From: Rothia kristinae NBRC 15354
GTDB taxonomy: Bacteria; Actinomycetota; Actinomycetes; Actinomycetales; Micrococcaceae
NCBI RefSeq assembly: GCF_001570865.1
Contig: NZ_BCSM01000011.1
Coordinates: 39,907 to 103,906 of the forward strand
Direction of reading: 5' to 3'
Length of the DNA stretch: 64,000 bases
Shown: in pieces, positions 25,859 to 33,535 of the stretch
Layout of the letters: every line of letters starts with the position of its first letter
Position numbering within the stretch: position 1 is the stretch's first letter
Notes under the pieces: model-generated
Told to the model about the DNA's origin: nothing
The model's database searches: none
Seen by the model: the letters and a program-made list of their open reading frames with translations, nothing else
Program-made: the position numbers and the translations under genes

Positions 25859-26014
25859 GCCGGCCAGCATTCCGCACCCTGAGTCAGCCGATGGCGGGCC
25901 GGATGCAGGATTGTGCGGTGGGGACGCCGGTGGAGGCCGCCGTCCACAGATCCGGGGAAACACCGCCCCCGCCCGAATGCGGTGGGGCCCGGTCACGGCG
26001 CCCCAGCGGGTCGG

Positions 26015-26119
26015 CGAGACCGTACGTGGTGGCCGAGACCGTACAGAGGTGTCGAGACCGGACCCGGCGGGTACAGTTTCGGCACGTTCGTACGGTCTCG
26101 GCCACGGTGTACGGTTTCG
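26015..26119. repeat. Nested palindromic element, family 1, copy 2
   Basis: Direct repeat of 24818-24903 at very high identity, including CGAGACCGTACGTGGTGG and the terminal GTGTACGGTTTCG, but enlarged by 19 nt in the right half (an extra TACAGTTTCGGCACG-type arm). It sits in the 315-bp gap between the DUF559-like gene start and the 3' end of the GDPD gene; nothing else is recognisable in that gap. Confidence 0.85.
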
Positions 26120-26173
26120 GCGTCGGGCAAGTGGCCGGGGGAGCGTGAGGGAGACGCGGACCGCGAGCGCGGG

Positions 26174-27178
26174 TCAGGGGCGGGGGAAGAGCTTCCGGGC
26201 CAGGTCCGCGCGGTTGGTGACCAGCCCGTCCACGCCCAGCGCGGCCAGGCGGCGCATGTCCTCCGGATCGTCCACGGTCCACACGTCCACCCGCAGACCG
26301 CAGGCGTGCGCGGCGTCGAGGAAGCGGCGGGTCACCACCGGCACCCGCACCGGACCGACCCGGTGGGACTCCGGCACCTGCAGGGCGTCGAAGGGAGGCA
26401 CCCACCGGCCGAGCAGCCGCAGCGCCATCCGCCAGCCCGGCCGCACCCAGCGCATCGGCAGCCGGCTGACCAGCAGGAACAGGGCCGTCCCCGCGATCCC
26501 CGCGCTGGAGGACGGCGGCGGAGCCTGCCGCTGCTCGGGACTCGAGGCGCCCCAGGCCGCCCCGGAGACCTTCGCGCCGTTTCCGGAGTCGATGCCGTTG
26601 CGAGCGGCCGCCCCGGGAGTCTCCGCGGCGATTCCGGGGGTGATCCCGCGGCGAACGGACGATCCGGGAGACCCCGCCGAGGTCCCCGCCGCGGGGCGCC
26701 GCGGCCCACCGGTGCCGGCCCCCAACGCGCGCAGGCGAGCCAGCGCGCGGCGTCGTCGGGCATCCGAGAAGGAGGCGATCCGCACCCGGTCCACCGCCCC
26801 CGCCTCCCGCAGCACCCGCGGCACGGCCTCCACCGCGCCCTCGTCCTTCAGGTCGATGTTGAACCGGGCCGTGGGGAAGGCCTCGAGGGCTTCGGCCAGG
26901 GTCGGGATCCTCTGCCCGTCCGGCAGCCGCACCTCGGCCACCTGCGCGGCACTCAGCTGCGAGACCCGCCCCGGCACCCCGGCCACCCGATCCAGGGACG
27001 GATCGTGCAACACCAGCACGACGCCGTCGGCGGTGGTGTTCACGTCCGTCTCGATCCACTCCGCGCCCGCCTCCACCGCGGCGCGGAAGGCCTCCAGGGA
27101 GTTCTCCGCGGCCTCGAGGGCCAGGCCGCGGTGGGCGTAGACGGTGGGGACGGTGCGGTCACGGGAGCGCTCTGACAT
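26174..27178 (-). CDS. Glycerophosphodiester phosphodiesterase with a low-complexity insert
   Basis: Hydrolyses glycerophosphodiesters to glycerol 3-phosphate and an alcohol. The TIM-barrel GDPD motifs are clear: YAHRGLALEAAENSLEAF (catalytic His and Glu), IETDVNTTADGVVLVLHDPS (metal ligands and second catalytic His), FNIDLKDEG and the end WTVDDPEDMRRLAALGVDGLVTN. 334 aa against about 250 usual: residues about 170-250 are an Ala/Gly/Pro/Ser-rich insert between barrel strands. No signal peptide, so cytosolic. Predicted leaderless: TAGGCT (minus strand, 27186-27191) 7 nt before the ATG. Confidence 0.9.
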   Translation of the reverse strand: MSERSRDRTVPTVYAHRGLALEAAENSLEAFRAAVEAGAEWIETDVNTTADGVVLVLHDPSLDRVAGVPGRVSQLSAAQVAEVRLPDGQRIPTLAEALEAFPTARFNIDLKDEGAVEAVPRVLREAGAVDRVRIASFSDARRRRALARLRALGAGTGGPRRPAAGTSAGSPGSSVRRGITPGIAAETPGAAARNGIDSGNGAKVSGAAWGASSPEQRQAPPPSSSAGIAGTALFLLVSRLPMRWVRPGWRMALRLLGRWVPPFDALQVPESHRVGPVRVPVVTRRFLDAAHACGLRVDVWTVDDPEDMRRLAALGVDGLVTNRADLARKLFPRP

Positions 27179-27241
27179 GCCCCCGAGCCTAACGGCCATA
27201 CCCCCGGGAAGGCGCACCGCCACCGGCACAGCCGCACGGTC

Positions 27242-28024
27242 TCAGCCGTCGGAGCCCGCCCCGCTGCCGGAGGCGTCGGCGTCGCCTTCCGCGGCCCTCG
27301 GGGGTCCGGCGGGCACGTCCAGGATGGTGAACAGCTGCCCGATCACCCGCATCGCGTCCTGCTCCTGCGCGGTGATCGAGGTGGGCGGGTCCGAGACGAT
27401 CACGACGTCGGCGCGCTCCAGATCCACCCCGTCGTCATCGATGGCCGGACGCACCGTGATCTCCAGGGGGTAGTCGGGGACCTCGAGGGCCGCCCGTCGG
27501 GTGACGTTCATCCCCTGCTCGTCCAGGCGCTCCAGCCGGTACAGCTCATCACGGTCCAGCACGGAGGCCAACCGCGCCAGGCACATCCCCGGGGACAGAT
27601 CCGCCCGATGCCGCCCGGTCACCTTCCCGTACACGGCCTCGATCTGCCCGGGTCCCGCCGACCGCGCCCCGAAGATCCCCGGGGAGAATCCTCCGGTGCC
27701 GAACAGCTGCGCGCCGGACAGTCCCCGGCGAAACGGCGCCAGGGCCTCGCCGAGCGTGGGGCGCGGGGCTGGGCCGGCGTCCTCACCCGCGAGATCCCCG
27801 GCGGCCTCCTGCTCCCCGGCATCCCGGCCCCGCTCCCCCGCGCCGCCGCGGCGGAACCTGCCGAGGCCCTGCATCAGCATGGGGACGAGGAAGAGCAGCA
27901 TCAGGACGACGCCGGGTGGCAGTCCCACCGCCCGCAGCAGCATCGGCCCCAGCAGCACGGCCGCGATCATCAGCCCCACCCGCAGCCCCTCGCCACCGGC
28001 CCAGCGGCTCTCCCGCGAGCTCAT
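27242..28024 (-). CDS. Membrane protein of unknown function
   Basis: 260 aa. After a short start there is a hydrophobic hairpin (VGLMIAAVLLGPMLLRAVGL and VVLMLLFLVPMLMQGLG, about residues 15-55), then a charged, Gly/Ala-rich linker, then a soluble domain of about 150 residues containing GMCLARLASVLDRDELYRLE, PDYPLEITVRPAIDDDGVD and ADVVIVSDPP. I do not recognise the family. Its ATG overlaps the stop of the Cof-type phosphatase gene (ATGA), making it the last gene of a run YbhB-HAD-this. Function not assignable. Confidence 0.7.
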   Translation of the reverse strand: MSSRESRWAGGEGLRVGLMIAAVLLGPMLLRAVGLPPGVVLMLLFLVPMLMQGLGRFRRGGAGERGRDAGEQEAAGDLAGEDAGPAPRPTLGEALAPFRRGLSGAQLFGTGGFSPGIFGARSAGPGQIEAVYGKVTGRHRADLSPGMCLARLASVLDRDELYRLERLDEQGMNVTRRAALEVPDYPLEITVRPAIDDDGVDLERADVVIVSDPPTSITAQEQDAMRVIGQLFTILDVPAGPPRAAEGDADASGSGAGSDG

Positions 28025-28857
28025 CGGTCCTCCCGGGTCCCGGCGTCGGCCGCGCCCTCGGCCAGCAGCCGCTCGATGGTCTGGGCGACGCCGTCCTCCT
28101 CGAAGCCCGGGCAGGTGCGGCCCACCTCCTCGATGACCTGGGGCCACCCGGAGGCCATCGCGTATCCGTGTCCGGCCCAGCGCAGCATCGCGGTGTCGTT
28201 GGGCATGTCCCCGAAGGCCGCGACCTGCTCCGCCCGGATGCCGCGTTCGGCGCACCAGCGCGCCAGGGTGCGGCCCTTGGACAGCCCGGCCTGGCCGATC
28301 TCCGCCAGCGGGAGGGTCGCCACGGCGTGGGTCACGGACACCTGCTCACCGGCCAGCTCCCGCACCCGCTCGTACAGCGCCCCCGGATCGGTCCCGTCCT
28401 GGCGCACCAGCAGCTTCACGACCCCGGCGTCGGCGGGCAGCACCTGCTCCAGGGGCCCGCGCACGACGTCGGGGGAGGTCTCCAGGACGTTGGTCTGCCC
28501 CCAGCCGGGATCCGTGTAGATGCCGTCCAGGGCCTCCGCGGACAGCGCGGCCTCCGGCAGCTCGGCCCGCAGGCGCGCCAGCAGCTGCGGGATGACGCCC
28601 GGGTCCACGGTCTCCGATGCCAGGATCCGGTCCGCCCCGAGGTCGTAGATCACGGCGCCGTTGGAGCAGATCGCCACGGACTCGTAGGCCAGCTGCTCGC
28701 GCAGGGGCTGCAGCCAGCGGTACGGGCGCCCCGTCACGAACACCACGTCCACCCCCGCGTCCTCGGCGGCCGCGAAGACCTCGAGAGTGCGGGGACGGAA
28801 GCGGAAGTCCGGGCCCAGGACGGTGCCGTCCAGGTCCGTGGCGATCAGCCGGATCAC
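28021..28857 (-). CDS. HAD-superfamily Cof-type phosphatase
   Basis: 278 aa. Motif I IRLIATDLDGTVL (nucleophile Asp 8), motif II VVFVTGRPYRWL, class IIB cap, Lys in LSKGRTLARWCAERG and motif IV FGDMPNDTAMLRWAGHGYAM. Typical sugar-phosphate phosphatase of the Cof/YbiV group; the exact substrate is not predictable. GTG start at 28857 abuts the YbhB stop directly, and its own stop overlaps the membrane-protein start, so the three genes form an operon. It sits close to the PfkB kinase gene, so a phosphosugar substrate is attractive. Confidence 0.88.
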   Translation of the reverse strand: MIRLIATDLDGTVLGPDFRFRPRTLEVFAAAEDAGVDVVFVTGRPYRWLQPLREQLAYESVAICSNGAVIYDLGADRILASETVDPGVIPQLLARLRAELPEAALSAEALDGIYTDPGWGQTNVLETSPDVVRGPLEQVLPADAGVVKLLVRQDGTDPGALYERVRELAGEQVSVTHAVATLPLAEIGQAGLSKGRTLARWCAERGIRAEQVAAFGDMPNDTAMLRWAGHGYAMASGWPQVIEEVGRTCPGFEEDGVAQTIERLLAEGAADAGTREDR

Positions 28858-29397
28858 TCAGGAGTCCTCGGCCGGCACCTCGAAGGTGGGGGTCAGGAAG
28901 GCGCGGGCGATGCCGTGGAAGAACAGCTGGAAGTTCACGACGGCGGGGCTCGCGCTCTCGTCGATCTCCAGCTGCTCGGTGTCCACCGCGGTCACGCAGA
29001 AGATGTACCGGTGGGCGCCGTGCCCGGCGGGCGGGGCGGCGCCGGTGAAGTCACGGTTCCCGCCGTCGTTCAGATGCTTGATCACCCCGTCGGCGATCTC
29101 CCCGGAGGCCCAGTCCCGCGGCAGGGAGGTGACCTCGCCCGGGATGTTGGACACGCAGGCGTGCCAGAAGCCGGAGGGGGTGGGGGCGTCCGGGTCGAAG
29201 CAGGTCAGCACGTAGGACTTGGTGCCCTCCGGTGCCCCGGACCAGGACAGCTGCGGGGCGACGTCCTGCCCGCCGTCCACGCCCATGGCCCCGGAGGCGA
29301 ACTCGACGGGCATGGGCTGACCCTCGGCGACGTCCTCGGAGGTCAGGGTGAAGGTCGGCAGCTCGGGCAGGCCCTCGTAGGGGCGGCGGTCCAGCAT
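28858..29397 (-). CDS. YbhB/YbcL-family (PEBP/RKIP-like) protein
   Basis: 179 aa phosphatidylethanolamine-binding-protein fold. Recognised by FASGAMGVDGGQDVAPQLSW (the ligand-pocket DxSPxLxW-like strand), CFDPDAPTPSGFWHACVSNIP with the pocket Asp and His, and GHGAHRYIFCVTAV. No signal peptide. Bacterial members have no settled function; binding of a phosphorylated or anionic small ligand is the family property. ATG has AAGGAG 6 nt upstream. First gene of the YbhB-HAD-membrane-protein operon, about 80 nt downstream of the PfkB kinase gene. Confidence 0.9.
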   Translation of the reverse strand: MLDRRPYEGLPELPTFTLTSEDVAEGQPMPVEFASGAMGVDGGQDVAPQLSWSGAPEGTKSYVLTCFDPDAPTPSGFWHACVSNIPGEVTSLPRDWASGEIADGVIKHLNDGGNRDFTGAAPPAGHGAHRYIFCVTAVDTEQLEIDESASPAVVNFQLFFHGIARAFLTPTFEVPAEDS

Positions 29398-29478
29398 GGG
29401 ATTCTCCTTCGTCGGGTGTCGGTGGTTCGGTCCGGCCCTGACGGGGGCCGGGGGTCGGTGTCGGTTCGGCCGGTCGGC

Positions 29479-30417
29479 TCAGCTGTCCAGGGCGGCGTCC
29501 AGCTCCTCGCGGGTGGGCGGGTTGGCCCCGGCCCGGGAGACGGTGATGGCGGCCGCGGCCGCGGCCCGCTCGAGGATGGCCAGCAGATCCTCGCGGTCCA
29601 GTTCGCCCAGGCGCTGGGCGGCCTCCCGGCCGGTGACGCCGCGGTCCGCGAGCGCGCTGAGCAGACCCGCCATCAGCGCATCGCCCGCGCCGACGGTGTC
29701 CGCGACCTCGGTGGTGCGGGCGGGCACGCTCACGCCGTCCGGGCCGGTGACCGGCGTCAGGGCCCAGGAGCCCAGGGCCCCGCGGGTCACGACCACCAGC
29801 CCCGGGCCGGCCTCGAGCCAGGCCGCTGCGGTCTGCTCGACGGTGCGGTGCGGGTACAGCCACAGCAGGTCCTCGTCGGAGGCCTTGACGACGTCGGCGT
29901 GCTCCACCACGGCCTCCGCGCGGGCGCGGGCCGCGGAAGCGTCCGGGACGATGCTGGGGCGGCAGTTGGGGTCGTAGGAGATCAGCGCGTGGGGGGCGGC
30001 GGTGCGCACGGCGTCGAGCACCGTCTGGGCACCGGGGTCCAGCATCGCGCCGATGGAGCCGACGTGCAGCACCTCGGCCGCGGTGAGCAGCTGCGGCAGC
30101 TGGTCGGCGACGGCGTCGAGGTTCCAGTCCAGGGTGAAGTCGTACTCCGCGGCGCCGTCCTCGGCGAGGGTGGCTTCGGCGACCGGAGTGGGGCGCTCGT
30201 CGGCGGGCACGGGGATCTCCACGCCGGCGCCCTCCAGGTGCTCGCGCACCAGCTGCCCGTGCTCGTCCTGGCCGTGGCGGCCGATGAAGCGCACGGGGTG
30301 GCCCAGCCGGGCCAGGCCGACGGCGACGTTCAGGGGGCTGCCGCCGGGCAGCGTGCGCGGGGCGTCGTCATGGGGGCGGACCACGTCCACGAGGGCTTCT
30401 CCGATGACCGTCAGCAT
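29479..30417 (-). CDS. PfkB-family sugar kinase, fructokinase-like
   Basis: ATP-dependent carbohydrate kinase of 312 aa (ribokinase/PfkB fold). Signature 1 is GGSPLNVAVGLARLGHPVRF; signature 2 DTVGAGDALMAGLLSAL carries the catalytic Asp and anion hole. VVKASDEDLLWLYP and VVTRGALGSWAL are the ATP-site strands. The GGSPLNVAVGLARLG form is typical of bacterial fructokinases, so fructose to fructose 6-phosphate is likely; other ketoses cannot be excluded. Predicted leaderless: TAGAGT (minus strand, 30424-30429) lies 6 nt before ATG 30417. Confidence 0.87.
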   Translation of the reverse strand: MLTVIGEALVDVVRPHDDAPRTLPGGSPLNVAVGLARLGHPVRFIGRHGQDEHGQLVREHLEGAGVEIPVPADERPTPVAEATLAEDGAAEYDFTLDWNLDAVADQLPQLLTAAEVLHVGSIGAMLDPGAQTVLDAVRTAAPHALISYDPNCRPSIVPDASAARARAEAVVEHADVVKASDEDLLWLYPHRTVEQTAAAWLEAGPGLVVVTRGALGSWALTPVTGPDGVSVPARTTEVADTVGAGDALMAGLLSALADRGVTGREAAQRLGELDREDLLAILERAAAAAAITVSRAGANPPTREELDAALDS

Positions 30418-30621
30418 GCTCCCACTCTACCGAGGGGCCCGGCGTGGGTGAACCAGGCCACCATGGGGTCGTCGCCGAGGCGGACAGCCCGAGGGATCAC
30501 CGGTCATCAGGTCCCGCCCAGGGGTTTTTGAGGGTACGCTGAGCCTGGTCTGGATGACCCAGCCGCCTTCCCCGGCCGGCCGTCACCGACCCCATCGCAT
30601 TCGCTGAACCCAAGGATCATC

Positions 30622-31716
30622 ATGACCGCTCCCCGCCCGCTGCGCGCCCTCGTCGGCGTCGGTGCCTCTCTGACCCTGGCCGGCGGCCTCCTGCTGGGCG
30701 GCCTGCCCGCCCAGGCCGACGAGACCCCCGCCCCGACCGCACCGACGGCCACCGCCCCGGTGGTTCCGGCGGACACCACCGTCACCCGCACGTACCCGGA
30801 TGGCGCTGCGGCCACCATGGATGTGGCCTGGGCTCAGGGTCGGACCCTGCACGTGTCCGGCACCGGCTTCTTCGCCGAGGACGGCAAGACCCCCTCGACC
30901 ATCGCCATCAAGCTGACCTCCGGCACGGACAAGCTGAACAACGGCGCCGTGACCGCCCAGTTCCAGGCGCAGGCCGACGGCAGCTTCTCCGTCGAGCTGC
31001 CGTACCCCACCATCGCCAACGGCGGGGCGATCCGCCAGGGCAAGGCCGATTCCTCCGAGGAGCTGAAGATCGGCGAGCCGGTGGGTGTGAACCTGCTGAC
31101 CGGCTCGCTGCAGACCGGCGACCGGATGCGCGGCGGCCCCATCGGCTACGCCGCGATCACCGCCGCCCCCGCACCCACCGAGGACCCGACGCCGGAGCCA
31201 ACCACGGACCCGACGACCGATCCGACCGGCGAGCCGACCCCGGTGCCGAGCACCGAGCCCACCTCCCCGGCGCCCACCACCGATCCTTCCGAGGAGCCCA
31301 GCGAGACCCCGACCGCTGATCCCTCCGCCTCGACCGAGCCGGGCGCACAGCCCTCCGCATCGGCCAGCACCCAGCCCGAGGCCTCCGCCAGCCCCACCGG
31401 CTACCAGAACTGCCGCGCCGTCTGGGATGACCTGGGTCGGTCCATCCACTCCGATGAGCCCGGCTACTCCCTGGATCTGGATGCCGACCGCGACGGCATC
31501 GGCTGCGAGCAGGAGCCCGACTACACGAGTGACAACGGGACCGGCGGGTACGGCTCCGGGGCCTCCGGTTCCGGCACCACCGGCGCCGGCTCCGCCAGCG
31601 ACCTGGCCAGCACGGGTCTGGGCCGTCAGGCCGGGCTGATCCTCTCCGGCGGGCTGTTCGTGCTCGCCGCAGGCACCGCCCTGGTCGTGTTCGGACGCCG
31701 CCGCTCCGCCGAGTAG
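30622..31716 (+). CDS. Sortase-anchored cell-wall protein with Excalibur domain
   Basis: 364 aa surface protein. Sec signal peptide at 1-34 ([20 protein letters not shown], then PAQADE); an all-beta domain at about 45-175 (TVTRTYPDGAAATMDVAWAQ, LHVSGTGFFAEDGK); a Pro/Thr/Glu/Ser-rich wall-spanning repeat at about 180-258; an Excalibur calcium-binding domain at about 260-298 (NCRAVWDDLG ... DLDADRDGIGCE, the DxDxDGxxCE end); a Gly/Ser linker; and a C-terminal sorting signal LASTG, hydrophobic helix and RRR tail. LAxTG is the motif used by class E sortases. ATG has AAGGAT 4 nt upstream; TACGCT at about 30535 is a possible -10. Monocistronic with a strong terminator. Confidence 0.88.
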   Translation: MTAPRPLRALVGVGASLTLAGGLLLGGLPAQADETPAPTAPTATAPVVPADTTVTRTYPDGAAATMDVAWAQGRTLHVSGTGFFAEDGKTPSTIAIKLTSGTDKLNNGAVTAQFQAQADGSFSVELPYPTIANGGAIRQGKADSSEELKIGEPVGVNLLTGSLQTGDRMRGGPIGYAAITAAPAPTEDPTPEPTTDPTTDPTGEPTPVPSTEPTSPAPTTDPSEEPSETPTADPSASTEPGAQPSASASTQPEASASPTGYQNCRAVWDDLGRSIHSDEPGYSLDLDADRDGIGCEQEPDYTSDNGTGGYGSGASGSGTTGAGSASDLASTGLGRQAGLILSGGLFVLAAGTALVVFGRRRSAE

Positions 31717-31762
31717 CACCGCCCCGAGCGCATCCCGCCGCGGATCCCCGCGACGGCACACG

Positions 31763-31804
31763 CGACGCACGCCCCCGGACCCCGCGGTCCAGGGGCGTGC
31801 GTCG
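31763..31804 (+). terminator. Two-tier hairpin after the cell-wall protein gene
   Basis: CGACGCACGCCCC (31763-31775) pairs perfectly with 31792-31804, and inside it GGACC (31777-31781) pairs with GGTCC (31786-31790). About 18 bp of nearly continuous stem with a 4-nt loop, 46 nt past the stop, followed by TCTCAT. Confidence 0.75.
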
Positions 31805-31830
31805 TCTCATCGGCCGGTCCCGGCGTCGGA

Positions 31831-31851
31831 TAAGGTGGTGGGGTACCCCAC
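31831..31851 (+). promoter_or_regulatory. gap promoter with palindromic operator at the start point
   Basis: TAAGGT (31831-31836) is a good -10. Immediately after it, GTGGGGTACCCCAC (31838-31851) is a perfect 14-bp palindrome lying across the predicted transcription start. A dimeric repressor or activator of gap would fit. The leader to the start codon would be about 110 nt. Confidence 0.5.
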
Positions 31852-31954
31852 AATGACGTGAGCTCCGCCCCGTACCGCCGACCCCGCAGCCCCGTCCGCC
31901 CCGCCGCGGATGCGGGCCGCCCCGGGGACGCGGCACCCCGGGGCGGGAAGGAGA

Positions 31955-33406
31955 ATGGATCCCGCCGTGAGCACCCCCACCACCCCCGCCGCCTGGTCCC
32001 GCCGCGAAGAGCTGGCTGAGCAGATGATCCCCCTGATCGGCCGCCTGCACCGGGAGAACCAGGTGGTGGTCAACATCCACGGGCGCAGCCTCATCAACCG
32101 GTCCGTCACGGACATCATCAAGGCCCACCGGTGGGCCCGGCAGATCGACACCGTGGAGCTGGACCTGGAGGAGACCCTCCCCCTGGTGCAGGCCCTGACC
32201 GAGCTGGAGCTGGGCGCGGCCTCCGTGGACCTGGCCCGACTGAACTCCCTGTACCGCAGCGAGGGCGAGGGCCGGGAGCTGGACGCCTGGCTGCGCGAGC
32301 AGCTGGCCGAGGTGGTCGGGGGGAAGGGCCGGAACGAACCCGCCGGGCAGGATGTGGTGCTCTACGGCTTCGGGCGCATCGGCCGGCTGCTGGCCCGCAT
32401 CCTCATCGAGCGCGGGGCCGGCTCGGGGCTGAACCTGCGCGCCGTCGTCGTGCGGAAGAACGCGGAGAACGACCTATTCAAGCGCGCCTCCCTGCTGCGC
32501 CGGGACTCCGTGCACGGCGCGTTCAACGGCACCATCCAGGCGGACCCGGAGACGGACGTGATCACCGCCAACGGGGTGCCGATCCAGTTCATCTACTCCT
32601 CGGACCCGGCCGCCGTGGACTACGAGCGGTACGGGATCCGCGATGCGGTGGTCATCGACAACACCGGCCGCTGGCGCGATGAGGAGGGCCTGTCCCAGCA
32701 CCTGAAGGCCAAGGGCGTGGCGAAGGTCCTGCTGACCGCGCCGGGCAAGGGGGACCTGAAGAACATCGTGTGCGGGGTCAACGACCACGTCATCGAGGAC
32801 TCGGACCGGATCCTGTCCGCCGCCTCCTGCACCACCAACGCGATCACCCCGGTGCTGAAGGTGCTCGACGACGAGTACGGCGTCTCCCACGGGCACGTGG
32901 AGACCGTCCACTCCTTCACCAACGACCAGAACCTCATCGACAACTTCCACAAGGGGGACCGCCGCGGCCGCTCGGCGGCCCTGAACATGGTGCTGACCGA
33001 GACCGGCGCGGCCAAGGCCGTGGCCAAGGCCCTGCCGCAGATGGCGGGCAAGCTCACCGGCAACGCGATCCGTGTGCCCACCCCGGACGTGTCCATGGCG
33101 ATCCTGAACCTGCAGCTGGGCAAGGCCCCGGAGTCCAAGGAGTCCCTGAACGCCTACCTGCGGGACATGTCCCTGAACTCCCCGCTGCGCAAGCAGATCG
33201 ACTACACGGACTCCCACGAGGTGGTCTCCACGGACTTCGTGGGCTCCCGGCGCGCCGGGATCGTGGACGGTCTGGCCACCATCGTGTCCGGGAGCTCCGT
33301 GGTGGTCTACGTCTGGTACGACAACGAGTTCGGCTACTCCTGCCAGGTGATCCGGGTGGTGGAGGAGATGGTCGGGGCCCACCCGGCCAGCTTCCCGCGG
33401 GACTGA
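31955..33406 (+). CDS. gapB: Glyceraldehyde-3-phosphate dehydrogenase, long GapB type
   Basis: 483 aa, matching the roughly 480-aa actinobacterial GapB (as in Corynebacterium glutamicum, a gluconeogenic NAD(P)-dependent enzyme) rather than the 335-aa glycolytic GapA. An N-terminal helical extension of about 125 residues precedes the Rossmann domain (VVLYGFGRIGRLLARIL). The active-site Cys is near 292 in LSAASCTTNAITPVLKVLDD; HSFTNDQNLIDNFHKGDRRG and WYDNEFGYSCQVIR are conserved. ATG 31955 is very close to GGAAGGAG; GTG 31967 is also in frame, so the start is uncertain by 4 codons. Promoter with palindrome upstream. Confidence 0.93.
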   Translation: MDPAVSTPTTPAAWSRREELAEQMIPLIGRLHRENQVVVNIHGRSLINRSVTDIIKAHRWARQIDTVELDLEETLPLVQALTELELGAASVDLARLNSLYRSEGEGRELDAWLREQLAEVVGGKGRNEPAGQDVVLYGFGRIGRLLARILIERGAGSGLNLRAVVVRKNAENDLFKRASLLRRDSVHGAFNGTIQADPETDVITANGVPIQFIYSSDPAAVDYERYGIRDAVVIDNTGRWRDEEGLSQHLKAKGVAKVLLTAPGKGDLKNIVCGVNDHVIEDSDRILSAASCTTNAITPVLKVLDDEYGVSHGHVETVHSFTNDQNLIDNFHKGDRRGRSAALNMVLTETGAAKAVAKALPQMAGKLTGNAIRVPTPDVSMAILNLQLGKAPESKESLNAYLRDMSLNSPLRKQIDYTDSHEVVSTDFVGSRRAGIVDGLATIVSGSSVVVYVWYDNEFGYSCQVIRVVEEMVGAHPASFPRD

Positions 33407-33416
33407 CCCGCGTCCG

Positions 33417-33490
33417 GCGCCGAGCCGTCAATCCGGGAGGGATGTCCCCGAAAATCGGGGATCGTCCCTCCCGGATTGACGGCTCGGCGC
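33417..33490. repeat. 26-bp perfect stem palindrome between convergent genes
   Basis: Arms 33417-33442 and 33465-33490 pair perfectly over 26 bp; inside, TCCCCG and CGGGGA form a second small hairpin with an AAAA loop. The arm begins GCGCCGAGCCGTCA, whose CGAGCCGTCA core is shared with the family-2 palindromes at 46.85, 54.70, 55.87 and 55.95 kb. Lies between the gap and M18 stop codons, so a bidirectional terminator is plausible. Confidence 0.85.
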
Positions 33491-33535
33491 TGAGAATTCT
33501 TGGCGCTGGAACGTCTTGGCGCCGGGGAGGAGCGC

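Noticed and set aside
28858..29397. YbhB gene as a kinase-inhibitor toxin or phage-linked module
   Set aside because: It is in an ordinary metabolic operon with a HAD phosphatase and has no phage or toxin genes nearby.
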